Part shown: in pieces, positions 8,481 to 16,537 of the stretch
Layout of the letters: the number at the start of each line of letters is the position of its first letter
Numbering within the stretch: position 1 is the first letter of the stretch
NCBI GenBank assembly: GCA_965250245.1
Contig: OZ252296.1
Coordinates: 2,542,001-2,606,000, forward strand
Direction: 5' to 3'
DNA from: JABDIP01 sp965250245
GTDB lineage: Bacteria > Pseudomonadota > Alphaproteobacteria > DSM-16000 > Inquilinaceae
DNA: 64,000 nucleotides
Notes under the pieces: generated by a model
Told to the model about the DNA's origin: nothing
Database searches by the model: none
Seen by the model: only the letters and a program-made list of their open reading frames with translations
Program-made: the position numbers and the translations under genes

Positions 8481-9308
8481 ATGAAATCCATCGCCCTCTA
8501 CGCCGGCCTTGCAGCCCTGGCCGGTCTCGGGATTTTCGCCCTGGTGCTGCTGTTGCGCACGCCCAGCCACGACCGCGACTGGATATCGGGGCATGAGCGG
8601 CTGCCGCGGGTCGGGTTCGATGGCGACGTCGTGACGGTCCGCGGGGTGCGGGACTTCCGGTACGAGGCCGGCGGGGCGGTTGCGGAGGCCCGCTATGAGG
8701 ACCGGACATACGACCTGACGACCCTGGACAGCGTCTGGTACGGGATCTCGCAGATCTCCGGCTTCAAGGGCATCGCCCATACCTTTCTCAGCTTCGGGTT
8801 CTCCGACGGCCGCTACCTGGCCATGTCGATCGAGGCGCGGCGGGAGGTCGGCGAGGGTTACGGGCCGATCCGTGGCCTGTTCCGCAACTACGAGGTCATC
8901 TACGTGCTGGGCGACGAGCGGGACGTGATCGGCCTGCGCAGCCATGTCCAGCGGCTGCCGGTGCGGCTCTACCGGATCGCCGTCACGCCGGAGGAGGGGA
9001 CCTGGCTGCTCCGCGCCCTGCTGGACGAGGCGGACGCGATCAACCGCTCGCCGCGCTTCTACAACACGCTGATCGACAACTGCACCACCGGCATCGCGAA
9101 ATACGCCACGCCCATGCCGGCCTGGCGACGGTTGCTGGACTACCGCATCGTGCTGCCCGGCTATTCCGACCGGCTGGTGCGCGATCTCGGGCTGCTCGGG
9201 CCCGGTGACACGGGCGATCGGGCCTTGATCGACCCGGGTCGGGGGACACCCGAGTCCGAGACCTTTTCCCGGGACATCCGCGCGGAGTTCCTGCCGAGCT
9301 GGCCATAG
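8481..9308 (+). CDS. DUF4105 (Lnb N-terminal-like) membrane-anchored periplasmic protein
   Basis: The 275-residue product has an N-terminal membrane segment (about 4-26) and then a domain resembling the DUF4105 / Lnb N-terminal periplasmic family. Supporting segments are SVWYGISQISGFKGIAHTFLSFGF, the central YNTLIDNCTTGIAKY block with the conserved Asn-Cys-Thr-Thr, and the LPG region after it. Function of the family is not well established; the invariant His and Cys suggest a papain-like catalytic site, which is inference. A GGGACG stretch precedes the ATG. It is divergent from the methyltransferase gene. Confidence 0.8.
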   Translation: MKSIALYAGLAALAGLGIFALVLLLRTPSHDRDWISGHERLPRVGFDGDVVTVRGVRDFRYEAGGAVAEARYEDRTYDLTTLDSVWYGISQISGFKGIAHTFLSFGFSDGRYLAMSIEARREVGEGYGPIRGLFRNYEVIYVLGDERDVIGLRSHVQRLPVRLYRIAVTPEEGTWLLRALLDEADAINRSPRFYNTLIDNCTTGIAKYATPMPAWRRLLDYRIVLPGYSDRLVRDLGLLGPGDTGDRALIDPGRGTPESETFSRDIRAEFLPSWP

Positions 9309-9350
9309 CGGCCTGCAGGACAGGTCGATCGCGCGGTCCCTTCGCGGCGA

Positions 9351-9379
9351 TTGACACCCCGCGCCGGCGTCCCTATCTA
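9351..9379 (+). promoter_or_regulatory. Sigma-70 type promoter for the glyoxalase-superfamily gene
   Basis: TTGACA (9351-9356), exactly 17 bases, TATCTA (9374-9379). This is the best housekeeping-type promoter match in the window. It would give a leader of about 150 bases before the ATG at 9533, containing a short reading frame that overlaps that start. Confidence 0.7.
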
Positions 9380-9467
9380 CACCGCCGGGCCGAAGGTCCC
9401 TGCCGCTCGCGGGCGCAAGCCTTGGTGAAGTCCTTCCCTGACGATCCGATCCGCCGATCCCAGTGAC

Positions 9468-9536
9468 ATGCGGACCGACGGCAATGCGAGCACCGTCCGA
9501 ACCCCGCATGCATCGCTGCGAAAGGCTTTGTCATGA
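9468..9536 (+). CDS. Possible leader peptide overlapping the next start codon
   Basis: A 22-codon frame, MRTDGNASTVRTPHASLRKA plus two residues, begins at ATG 9468 and ends with a TGA that overlaps the downstream ATG as ATGA. The arrangement would suit translational coupling. It has no clear ribosome site of its own, and the downstream gene has AAAGG, so it may be chance. Confidence 0.3.
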   Translation: MRTDGNASTVRTPHASLRKALS

Positions 9537-9973
9537 CCGGATCTTCCCAGCTTCCCTCCCTTGAGGACCTGAAGGCCCAGGCCAAGCGCCTGCGGGCCAC
9601 CCTGGCCGCCGACGGCACGCCCATCGGCCATAGCCGCGCGCTTGAGCTGCTGGCGCATCAGCACGGCTACAGGGACTGGAACACCCTGCACGCCGCCATC
9701 GGCAACCGGCCGCCGGCGGCACCCGTAACCGTCGGCGCGCGGGTCGCGGGCCGTTACCTGAGCCAGCCCTTCGCGGGCGAGGTGATCGGTGTGCAGGCCC
9801 TGGCCACCCCGGACCGGTTCCGGGTGACCCTGCGGTTCGACCAGCCGGTGGATGTCGTGACCTTCGACAGCTTCTCGGCCTATCGCCGGCGGGTCACCTG
9901 CACCATCGACCGGACGGGACGCACGGCGGAGAAGACCTCCGACGGCCGGCCGCACATGGAACTGGCGCTCTAG
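9533..9973 (+). CDS. Glyoxalase-superfamily protein (Glyoxalase_8-like)
   Basis: The 146-residue product opens with a helical segment LEDLKAQAKRLRATLAADG, then SRALELLAHQHGYRDWNTL. This is characteristic of a small family annotated as glyoxalase superfamily protein, where the H-x-x-G-x-x-x-W block is the signature. The C-terminal half (from about residue 60) is a small beta-rich domain with FAGEVIGVQ and LRFDQPVDVVTFDSF. Biochemical role is not known to me. AAAGG sits nine bases before the ATG, with a strong promoter about 155 bases upstream. Confidence 0.75.
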   Translation: MTGSSQLPSLEDLKAQAKRLRATLAADGTPIGHSRALELLAHQHGYRDWNTLHAAIGNRPPAAPVTVGARVAGRYLSQPFAGEVIGVQALATPDRFRVTLRFDQPVDVVTFDSFSAYRRRVTCTIDRTGRTAEKTSDGRPHMELAL

Positions 9974-10183
9974 CCGGATCACGCGGCCCATCGGGCCGGG
10001 CGGCCGTTAATCGGATGTTCATCTGCTGTTAACCAGCCACCCATCCCGGCGTCATCTCGGGCATGGACGGTTTTCCGGTGCCGCGCGGGCCGCTTCTCAC
10101 AGGGGATGCGGCCCACAGGGGCGCCGGAAACCGGGCCGGCCAGGAGGCCGCGCCTGCCGGCGCCCCGGGATTGGGGAGCTACC

Positions 10184-11062
10184 ATGCAGGTCAATTCACG
10201 AACGAGACTGTGCTGTGCGGCCGTCGGAGGAATCGTCGCCGCGATGCTGCTGGCCGATACGGCCCTTGCCGCGAGGCAGAGCGGCACGCTGCTGAGGGTC
10301 TTCGGGCAGACGGACAGCGATTCCATGTCGATCACCGTCATGCGGGAGTCCACCGGCTCCAACACGGTGACCCTGTTCGGCGTTCCCAATGTGGCCGACG
10401 GGACCAGCTTCTCCGGCGTCGACCGGATCGACATCTTTCCCGGCGGCCGGTCGGACAGCCTGGAGATGTTCATCGAGTCCGAGGCGCTCCAGGTCAACGT
10501 CACCAAGACCACCCGGGAATTCAACGGCAGCATCTTCGTGACCACGCCGCCGGAGGTCACCGATGTCGCCCTGGGCTTCAACTTCGTCACCGGGACCCGC
10601 TCCGACAACGTCAAGATGGAGGTCGCCAACGGCGCGGCCAACTTCGCCCTCGATGTCGGCTTCGATTTCGGCACCCGGTCCAGCGGCCTGTCGATCCTGG
10701 TGGAGAACCTGATCGAGGCCAGCGCCGACATCAGCGTCACCGGCGATGGCGGCACCGAGGAGGACAGCTTCGAGTTCATCGGCAAGGGCCCCGGCCTCTT
10801 CACCCTGTCCGGCTCGCCGGGCGTCGAGGAGTGCAAGGTCGAGGTGGAAGGCGATCTCGGCGGCGCCGCCAACCTGGCCTGCCAGATGAAGACCGAGATG
10901 GTCGTCAAGGGCGACCTGGTCGGGGCGCCGCGGCTGACCGCGTTCCAGGCGACGCTCTCCGTCGACGGCGCGATCACCGGCTTTCCGACGGTGCTGGCGG
11001 GGCAGTGCAGCATCGACCCGCTGACCGCCAACGTGACCACCAACGGCTGCGAGTTCCGGTAG
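10184..11062 (+). CDS. Secreted protein of unknown function
   Basis: I do not recognise this family. The 292-residue product starts at ATG 10184 after GGGGAG, with a Sec signal peptide ending near ADTALA (about residue 29). The mature part is rich in Thr, Val, Gly and Asp with alternating beta-strand patterning (for instance NVTKTTREFNGSIFVTTPPE and VALGFNFVTGTRSDNVKMEV), suggesting a beta-sandwich or beta-helix. All four mature cysteines are in the last 70 or so residues, which could give two disulfides in a C-terminal subdomain. No lipobox, membrane segment or sorting motif is visible. Flanked by unrelated genes. Confidence 0.75.
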   Translation: MQVNSRTRLCCAAVGGIVAAMLLADTALAARQSGTLLRVFGQTDSDSMSITVMRESTGSNTVTLFGVPNVADGTSFSGVDRIDIFPGGRSDSLEMFIESEALQVNVTKTTREFNGSIFVTTPPEVTDVALGFNFVTGTRSDNVKMEVANGAANFALDVGFDFGTRSSGLSILVENLIEASADISVTGDGGTEEDSFEFIGKGPGLFTLSGSPGVEECKVEVEGDLGGAANLACQMKTEMVVKGDLVGAPRLTAFQATLSVDGAITGFPTVLAGQCSIDPLTANVTTNGCEFR

Positions 11063-11182
11063 GACGCGGCCCACGGCGCGGCGCGGGCCCTGGGACCGGG
11101 TAGCCTCACCCGGGGTTCGCGCCGTCGCCCGCGACCGCGGCGGTGAGATACCGGCCGATCCTCTCCCGGGGCGTCCAGAGGA

Positions 11183-12139
11183 TCAGGCCGAAGGGGCGGC
11201 GCTCGGAGCGGATACGGGACGCGTCGTTGCCCGCCGGTCCCGGCCCTCCATGAGCGCCGCCCAGCGCCGCAGCAGCCGGTCGCACACCTTCGCGAACGGC
11301 GCCACCATCAGCCCGAGCAATGCGCGGTTGACCAATCCCGGCTTGGCCCGGATCTCGAAGCGCATGGTGATGCGCGTGCCGCGGGCCTCCGGCTCCAACG
11401 ACCAGTGCCCGGTCAGCTCGGCGATGGGATACGGGTAGTCCTCGGCCTCGGTGTGGACCCGGAAGGCGAAGGCGTGGCCGTCCTCCCACAGGGTGCAGGT
11501 TTCCCGCCAGGACCGGCCGTCGGTATCGCTGCATTGCCGGATCATGCCTTGGCCCCGGCCCGAGACGATCTCGACCTTGCCGATATTGTCCGCGACCTCG
11601 GCATAGCCCTCCTGGTCGCTGATCACCTGCCAGGCCCGCTCCGCCGGAGCGCGGGTCGGCAGGCTGGCGGTGAGTGTCATCCGGTCCCCGGACCGTGCGA
11701 CGGTGATGGTGCTGGCGCCCTGGTAGAGCAGGGCGAGCCCGACCGCCTGGGCGGCGGCGAACAGCGCCACGACGACGGCCACGTCCAGGACGATCCAGAA
11801 ACCCGCCGTCGTCAGCGACTCCGGGAAGACGGCGAGGAGCGCGACGCTGTCGATCACCCAGAGGGCGTCGGCGGCGATGATGGCGGCGACCCAGCCGCGT
11901 GACAGCAGGGGCCGCGTGGCGATCAGCGCCACCAGCCCGGCGAAGGCCAGCAACAGGATGCCGAGCTCGAACACGATGTCGGCGGCCACAAGGCCCAGCA
12001 GCGTGGCGCTCGGCGCAGACAGCGCCTTCGCGATGGTCCCGGACGCCAGCAGGCAGGCAAGGGCGGAAAGCGCGGAGAAACCGGCATTGCCCAGCAATGC
12101 GGCGCGCAACGGTCGGTCATTCGCCTGATGGCGTGTCAT
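11183..12139 (-). CDS. Membrane protein with C-terminal SRPBCC (polyketide cyclase-like) domain
   Basis: The N-terminal half of this 318-residue product has four hydrophobic segments (about 15-40, 45-68, 75-97 and 105-130). The C-terminal half (about 145-285) reads as an SRPBCC lipid-binding fold: MTLTASLPTRAPAERAWQVISD, EGYAEVADNIGKVEIVSGRG, and a final long amphipathic helix. SRPBCC domains bind hydrophobic ligands, so membrane-side lipid or hydrophobe binding is a reasonable inference. ATG 12139 follows GAGGAGG by eight bases; an out-of-frame ATGCCATGA lies between them. The extreme C-terminus is low-complexity Ala/Ser/Pro. Confidence 0.75.
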   Translation of the reverse strand: MTRHQANDRPLRAALLGNAGFSALSALACLLASGTIAKALSAPSATLLGLVAADIVFELGILLLAFAGLVALIATRPLLSRGWVAAIIAADALWVIDSVALLAVFPESLTTAGFWIVLDVAVVVALFAAAQAVGLALLYQGASTITVARSGDRMTLTASLPTRAPAERAWQVISDQEGYAEVADNIGKVEIVSGRGQGMIRQCSDTDGRSWRETCTLWEDGHAFAFRVHTEAEDYPYPIAELTGHWSLEPEARGTRITMRFEIRAKPGLVNRALLGLMVAPFAKVCDRLLRRWAALMEGRDRRATTRPVSAPSAAPSA

Positions 12140-12215
12140 GGCATGGCCCTCCTCGGTTCGCAAGATCGCGGAGAGGAGTAGGGCCGTGGCCGGGTCGCCG
12201 CAATTACCCGGCGGG

Positions 12216-12734
12216 TCATGGCCCGGATGGTGCCGGCCGCTCGGTGTAGAAGAGCAGCCGCCGCTCGCCGTCTTTCAGATAGTCGCGGCGGTGCCGGTGG
12301 ATCCGGCCGGCCACGGTCCGCGAGGCGGTGTTGGCCGGGTGCACCTTGGAACAGACGAAATCGGCGCCCAGCGTGTCCAGCGCATAGGACAGGACCGCCC
12401 GGGCCGCCTCGGTGGCATAGCCCTTGCCGCGCTCGGCCGCGTGGGTGTGATAGCCGATCTCCAGCAACTCCCGGCCCTCGACATCCTGGTAGGTCAGGCC
12501 GCAATCGCCGATCAGCCTGGGGGCATCCTTGGGCTCGACGACCCAGAGACCGAAGCCGAAGGCCTCATAGACCCGCAGGTTCCAGGAGATCCAGTCGTCG
12601 ATCGCGGCCGGGTCCGCCATCTGCGGGTAGAAGCGCCGTGCGTCGGGGTCGGCGAACACGTCGAACAGCGCCGCCGCGTCCTCCCGGACGTAGCAGCGCA
12701 GCCTGAGCCGCTCGGTTTCGATGATCGCCGACAT
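12216..12734 (-). CDS. GNAT N-acetyltransferase, RimJ/RimL type
   Basis: Predicted acetyl-CoA-dependent acetyltransferase. The 172-residue product begins IIETERLRLRCYVREDAAAL, the standard opening of RimJ/RimL-like GNATs. It continues with LIGDCGLTYQ, EIGYHTHAAERGKGYATEA (acetyl-CoA pyrophosphate loop, Q/R-x-x-G-x-G/A variant RGKGYA) and a late HPANTASRTVAGRI. Substrate unknown; relatives act on ribosomal protein N-termini or small molecules. On the minus strand, 76 bases upstream of the membrane-SRPBCC gene. Confidence 0.85.
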   Translation of the reverse strand: MSAIIETERLRLRCYVREDAAALFDVFADPDARRFYPQMADPAAIDDWISWNLRVYEAFGFGLWVVEPKDAPRLIGDCGLTYQDVEGRELLEIGYHTHAAERGKGYATEAARAVLSYALDTLGADFVCSKVHPANTASRTVAGRIHRHRRDYLKDGERRLLFYTERPAPSGP

Positions 12735-12796
12735 GGCGGCAGGTCTTCGGCCGGGGGGCGGCGCCGGTCAAGTGTCCTGTATCGGAACCGCGGCAC

Positions 12797-13099
12797 CTAT
12801 TCGGCCGCGATCGCGCTTCTGCCGGCGTCCGACGCCGTGAGGTCGAGCGGGCTGCGGCTCTCCGGATGGCCATCGCACAGCGCATGGGAGGCGGCGGCGG
12901 CCGCCGGGCAGGCATGGTTCTGGGAGGCGCCCGGAGTCGGCAGGTCGATCAGCGCGAACAGGAGCAGAAGTCCAAGTGCCCAACCGATCGGCACCGCGCC
13001 TGGAAACGGCTGATGGCTTGGCGGCGGCTGTTTGATGGCCGAACGCGGATGTGCGGGCGGATCCCATCGGGCGAAGAACGCCCTCCAGAACGCAATCAT
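12797..13099 (-). CDS. Small single-pass membrane protein, unknown
   Basis: A 100-residue product starting at ATG 13099, which has a good AGGAG six bases upstream; this ribosome site is the main reason to believe the gene. It has a basic, Pro-rich cytosolic N-terminus, one membrane segment (about 38-55, IGWALGLLLLFALID) and a short tail with two cysteines. No family recognised. It ends 62 bases before the RimJ-like gene and may be cotranscribed with it. Confidence 0.5.
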   Translation of the reverse strand: MIAFWRAFFARWDPPAHPRSAIKQPPPSHQPFPGAVPIGWALGLLLLFALIDLPTPGASQNHACPAAAAASHALCDGHPESRSPLDLTASDAGRSAIAAE

Positions 13100-13233
13100 G
13101 TCGGATCTCCTGACGATCGGTCGTACGATTGCGCTCACTGTCGTCGGGCTGCGGAAATCGACGGTGGTGCCTTGCGGAAAAACATCGTGAAATCGCCCCG
13201 ACTGCTGCCGTGATCGGCACTTGCGAGGCGAAG

Positions 13234-13764
13234 ATGGCGTATCGGATCCGCGTCGGCCGGGACGACGACTACGCGACCCTGGCCGCGATCGAACGGGACG
13301 CGGCGCAGCGGTTCCGCGAGATCGGATTCGATTTCTGCGCCGACGGCCCGGTGCGCGACGCGGAGGAGCACCGACGCGGCCTGGAGGACGGCCGGACCCT
13401 GGTTGGCGAGACGGCGGCGGGCGAGGCGGCCGGCTTCGCGTTGGTCTGGCGCCTGGACGGCCGGGCCCACCTCGTGGAGCTGTCCGTGGCGCGCCGCCAT
13501 CAGGGCCGGGGACTTGGCCGCAGGCTGATCGGCGAGGCGGAGGCCTGGGCGGCCGATCAGGGCCTCGCCGAGATCACGCTCACATCCTTCCGCGACGTGC
13601 CCTGGAACGCGCCGTTCTACCGGTCGCTGGGCTATGTGGTCTTCGAGCCGGGCGAGGACCGCCCCGGCCTGGCGGCGGTGATCGCCGAGGAACGGGACAG
13701 CGGATTTGCCGGGCAGCCCCGGGTGGCAATGCGCAAGGTCCTGGAGATCGGGGCCGTACGCTGA
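13234..13764 (+). CDS. GNAT N-acetyltransferase
   Basis: The 176-residue product has the GNAT core: early IRVGRDDDYATLAAIERDA, central HLVELSVARRHQGRGLGRRL with the acetyl-CoA loop R-H-Q-G-R-G-L-G, then LAEITLTSFRDVPWNAPFYR and the terminal LGYVVFE strand. The NAPFYRSLGY block is typical of small GNATs acting on amines or amino acid side chains; the actual substrate is unknown. Start ATG 13234 is chosen because GAGG lies six bases upstream; the frame is open further 5' without family similarity. Transcribed towards eno. Confidence 0.85.
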   Translation: MAYRIRVGRDDDYATLAAIERDAAQRFREIGFDFCADGPVRDAEEHRRGLEDGRTLVGETAAGEAAGFALVWRLDGRAHLVELSVARRHQGRGLGRRLIGEAEAWAADQGLAEITLTSFRDVPWNAPFYRSLGYVVFEPGEDRPGLAAVIAEERDSGFAGQPRVAMRKVLEIGAVR

Positions 13765-13794
13765 ACTGTAACGCTCTCTGACCGCCGCGCCGCC

Positions 13795-13823
13795 TTGCGT
13801 CTGGCCGGTTGAGCCTGTATCTG
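13795..13823 (+). promoter_or_regulatory. Candidate eno promoter
   Basis: TTGCGT (13795-13800), 17-base spacer, TATCTG (13818-13823), about 60 bases ahead of the eno ATG in a 120-base intergenic gap. Confidence 0.5.
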
Positions 13824-13884
13824 TGCACCGCGCGCGCGGCCGGGGCCGGCGGCACCTCCAGAACCGACTGACAGGGGCATTGCG

Positions 13885-15162
13885 ATGACCGCCATCATCG
13901 ACATCCATGGCCGCGAGATCCTCGACAGCCGCGGCAATCCGACCGTCGAGGTCGACGTGACGCTCGAGACCGGTGCAACCGGCCGCGCCGCCGTTCCGTC
14001 CGGCGCCTCCACCGGCGTGCACGAGGCCGTGGAGCTGCGCGACGGCGACAAGGGGCGATATCTGGGCAAGGGCGTGACCCAGGCCGTGGACGCCGTGAAC
14101 GGCGAGATCTTCGACGCGCTGTCGGGCATGGAGGCCGAGGAGCAGGTGGTCCTCGACCAGACCATGATCGAGCTGGACGGCACCGAGAACAAGGGACGCC
14201 TGGGCGCCAACGCCATCCTGGGTGTCAGCCTTGCGGTGGCCAAGGCGGCCGCCGACGAGGCCGGGCTGCCGCTCTACCGCTATGTCGGCGGGGCCGGCGC
14301 GCGGGACCTGCCGGTGCCGCTGATGAACATCATCAATGGCGGCGCCCACGCCGACAATCCGATCGACATCCAGGAATTCATGGTGATGCCGGTGGCCGCG
14401 GAGACCGGGGCCGAGGCGGTGCGCATGGGCGCCGAGGTGTTCCACGCCTTGAAGAAGAAGCTGAAGGATGCCGGCCACGGCACCAATGTGGGCGACGAGG
14501 GCGGCTTCGCGCCGAACCTCTCCTCCACAGACGAGGCGCTGGGCTTCATCATGCAGGCCATCGAGGCGGCCGGATACGCGCCGGGCGACGACGTGGTCCT
14601 GGCGCTCGACTCCGCCTCATCGGAGTTCTTCAAGGACGGCAAATACGTGATGGAGGGCGAGAGCAAGACCCTGGATGCCGCCGGCATGGTCGACTACTAC
14701 GCCGGCTTGGTCTCCCGCTATCCGATCGTCTCCATCGAGGACGGCATGGCCGAGGATGATTGGGACGGCTGGAAGGCCCTCACCGACGCCATCGGCGATA
14801 AGATCCAACTGGTCGGCGACGACCTGTTCGTCACCAACCCGGCGCGTCTGTCCGACGGCATCGCCAAGGGCGTCGCCAACTCGATCCTGGTGAAGGTCAA
14901 CCAGATCGGCACCCTGACAGAGACCCTCGAGGCGGTGGAGATGGCGCACAAGGCGAACTACACCGCCGTCATGTCGCACCGCTCCGGCGAGACCGAGGAC
15001 AACACCATCGCCGACCTCGCCGTCGCCACCAATTGCGGGCAGATCAAGACCGGCTCGCTGAGCCGCTCCGACCGCATGGCCAAGTACAACCAGCTCATCC
15101 GCATCGAGGAGGAGCTCGGCCGGGCGGCGCGGTACGCGGGCAAGGGTGTGCTTCGGGGGTAG
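13885..15162 (+). CDS. eno: Enolase
   Basis: Converts 2-phosphoglycerate to phosphoenolpyruvate; also a degradosome component in many proteobacteria. The 425-residue product is full length and contains the family landmarks: EILDSRGNPTVEVDV at the N-terminus, GASTGVHEAVELRD, the acid catalyst region VGDEGGFAPNL, metal ligands in LALDSASSEF, IEDGMAEDDWDGW and LVGDDLFVTN, the catalytic Lys in SILVKVNQIGTLTET, and the signature MSHRSGETEDNTIADLAV. Start ATG 13885 is immediately followed by TAIIDIHGREILDSRG. Stands alone with its own promoter; family A repeats follow it. Confidence 0.98.
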   Translation: MTAIIDIHGREILDSRGNPTVEVDVTLETGATGRAAVPSGASTGVHEAVELRDGDKGRYLGKGVTQAVDAVNGEIFDALSGMEAEEQVVLDQTMIELDGTENKGRLGANAILGVSLAVAKAAADEAGLPLYRYVGGAGARDLPVPLMNIINGGAHADNPIDIQEFMVMPVAAETGAEAVRMGAEVFHALKKKLKDAGHGTNVGDEGGFAPNLSSTDEALGFIMQAIEAAGYAPGDDVVLALDSASSEFFKDGKYVMEGESKTLDAAGMVDYYAGLVSRYPIVSIEDGMAEDDWDGWKALTDAIGDKIQLVGDDLFVTNPARLSDGIAKGVANSILVKVNQIGTLTETLEAVEMAHKANYTAVMSHRSGETEDNTIADLAVATNCGQIKTGSLSRSDRMAKYNQLIRIEEELGRAARYAGKGVLRG

Positions 15163-15188
15163 GGACGGCCCGCTCTCTCGAAATCGCG

Positions 15189-15321
15189 CAAGCCCTCACT
15201 CGGCTCGCTACGCTCACCACCCTCTCCCTGAGGGAGAGGACCCGTACAGACCAGACCTCAAGAACCCTCTCCCTCTGGGAGAGGGTGGGCGCCGCGCTAG
15301 CGGCGACCGGGTGAGGGCTTG
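15189..15321. repeat. Composite palindromic repeat, family A copy 2
   Basis: Outer arms CAAGCCCTCACTCGG and CCGGGTGAGGGCTTG enclose two CCCTCTCCCT...GGGAGAGG hairpins in tandem. Lies between eno and the MOSC gene, ending 13 bases before the latter's start, so the hairpin would sit in that gene's leader or in the eno 3' end. Confidence 0.85.
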
Positions 15322-15334
15322 GCGAGGATTAGCC

Positions 15335-15877
15335 ATGAAACCCGTCGTCACCGCGGTCAGCCTCAGCGCGGGCCACACCATGAGCAAGCCGAACGCCAAG
15401 GCCATCCGCCTGCTGGCCGGTCTCGGCGTGGAAGGCGACGCCCATTCCGGCGAGACGGTCAAGCATCGCTCCCGCGTCGCCCGCGACCCGACCCAGCCGA
15501 ACCTGCGCCAGGTCCACCTGATCCACGGCGAGCTGCATGACGAGTTGCGCGAGCGGGGATTCGCCCTCACGCCCGGCCAGATGGGCGAGAACGTGACGAC
15601 GCGCGGCATCGACCTGCTTGGCCTGCCGGTCGGCACGCGCCTGCATCTGGGCGACGACGCCATCGTCGAAGTCACCGGCCTGCGCAATCCCTGTTATCAG
15701 CTCAACGGCATCCAGGAGGGCCTCATGGCCGCGACCCTGGATCGCGATTCCGAGGGCAACCTCATCCGCAAGGCCGGCGTCATGTCGGTGGTCGTTTCCG
15801 GCGGTCTTGTGCGACCCGGCGACCCGATCGCCGTGACCCTGCCGGCGGAGCCGCATCGGGCGCTGGAAAAGGTCTGA
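15335..15877 (+). CDS. MOSC domain protein
   Basis: MOSC domains are found in molybdenum cofactor sulfurases, YiiM-like 6-hydroxylaminopurine reductases and related proteins. The 180-residue product is a stand-alone domain: GLGVEGDAHSGETVKHRSR, LIHGELHDEL, GQMGENVTTRGIDLLGLPVG, and the conserved Cys in VTGLRNPCYQLNGIQEGLM, which in the family carries sulfur or acts in catalysis. The substrate is not evident. The ATG at 15335 sits just after a family A repeat; GAGG is present eight bases upstream. Close to the DUF2798 gene (15-base gap), perhaps one unit. Confidence 0.9.
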   Translation: MKPVVTAVSLSAGHTMSKPNAKAIRLLAGLGVEGDAHSGETVKHRSRVARDPTQPNLRQVHLIHGELHDELRERGFALTPGQMGENVTTRGIDLLGLPVGTRLHLGDDAIVEVTGLRNPCYQLNGIQEGLMAATLDRDSEGNLIRKAGVMSVVVSGGLVRPGDPIAVTLPAEPHRALEKV

Positions 15878-15892
15878 GTTTAGACCGTTCCC

Positions 15893-16126
15893 ATGCACCC
15901 CCGTTTCGCCCCGTACATCTTTGGCTTCTTGCTGTCCGGGCTGATGTCGCTGGTCGTCTCCGGCATCGCCACGGTGCGCGCGGTGGGCCTCTTGGAGGGC
16001 TTCGCGGGTCTGTGGATGTCTGCCTGGGCCTCCTCCTGGCTGGTCGCGTTCCCCACAGTGCTGGTGGTCGCACCGCTGGTCCGCCGCATCGTCGCCCGCC
16101 TGGTCCGGCAGTCCGAGGTGGACTAG
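15893..16126 (+). CDS. DUF2798 small membrane protein
   Basis: A 77-residue product with two membrane segments (about 8-30 and 44-66) and the pattern of the DUF2798 family: FAPYIFGFLLSGLMSLVVSG, a central GLWMSAWASSWLVAFP, then VLVVAPLVRRIVARLV. Function unknown. No strong ribosome site precedes the ATG, and it follows the MOSC gene by 15 bases, so translation may be coupled. Confidence 0.75.
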   Translation: MHPRFAPYIFGFLLSGLMSLVVSGIATVRAVGLLEGFAGLWMSAWASSWLVAFPTVLVVAPLVRRIVARLVRQSEVD

Positions 16127-16537
16127 ACAGCCATCGGGACGCGCGCGACGAATGATCTGCAATAAAATGTCTCGCGATTTGAAATTAACTTGCAATTATT
16201 CGCGAATTATGATACAGAAAAGCAATTATTAGAGGCAGAAACATTCAGACAAGAGTCTAATAAGGGTTTTTCTGTCGCAGTTGAATCCGCATTAGTTGTG
16301 GTCGGCGGCAATCAGGCGTGTGTCGGCTGCGGGATCTCGCTGCGGATTGGGAGCGCATCGACCGACGCTAAGCACCGGCGATCGACGGACGCCCGACGGA
16401 AGGCGTTATCGGACAGTCGACCGTTCCCTTCAGCGAGCGCACAGGAATTCCACGGCCCTGTGCCGAACGTCTCCGACCATCGACCAAGCGCGCGGCGGCG
16501 CACGAGACACGCTGCCGCCCGATGGAGGAGACACACC
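16127..16537. other. 411-base intergenic region with AT-rich block
   Basis: No gene supported. Bases 16150-16290 are clearly AT-rich against the surrounding DNA and hold a possible promoter: TTAACT (16185-16190), 17 bases, TATGAT (16208-16213). A perfect 10-bp palindrome ATTCGCGAAT (16198-16207) lies in the spacer, touching the -10. If used, the leader to the beta-propeller ATG would be over 300 bases. The frame is open through much of the region, but its composition and translation do not resemble a protein. Confidence 0.4.

Noticed and set aside
10010..10040. CtrA-like TTAA half-sites upstream of the secreted protein gene
   Set aside because: The two TTAA units are 18 bases apart rather than 7, so they do not make a CtrA site.
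12139..12150. Two-codon ATG-CCA-TGA minimal frame before the membrane-SRPBCC start
   Set aside because: Only three bases from the GAGGAGG ribosome site, too close for efficient use; likely incidental.
16190..16537. N-terminal extension of the beta-propeller protein through the AT-rich region
   Set aside because: The ATG at 16538 has a strong ribosome site and directly begins a signal peptide; upstream translation is not protein-like.
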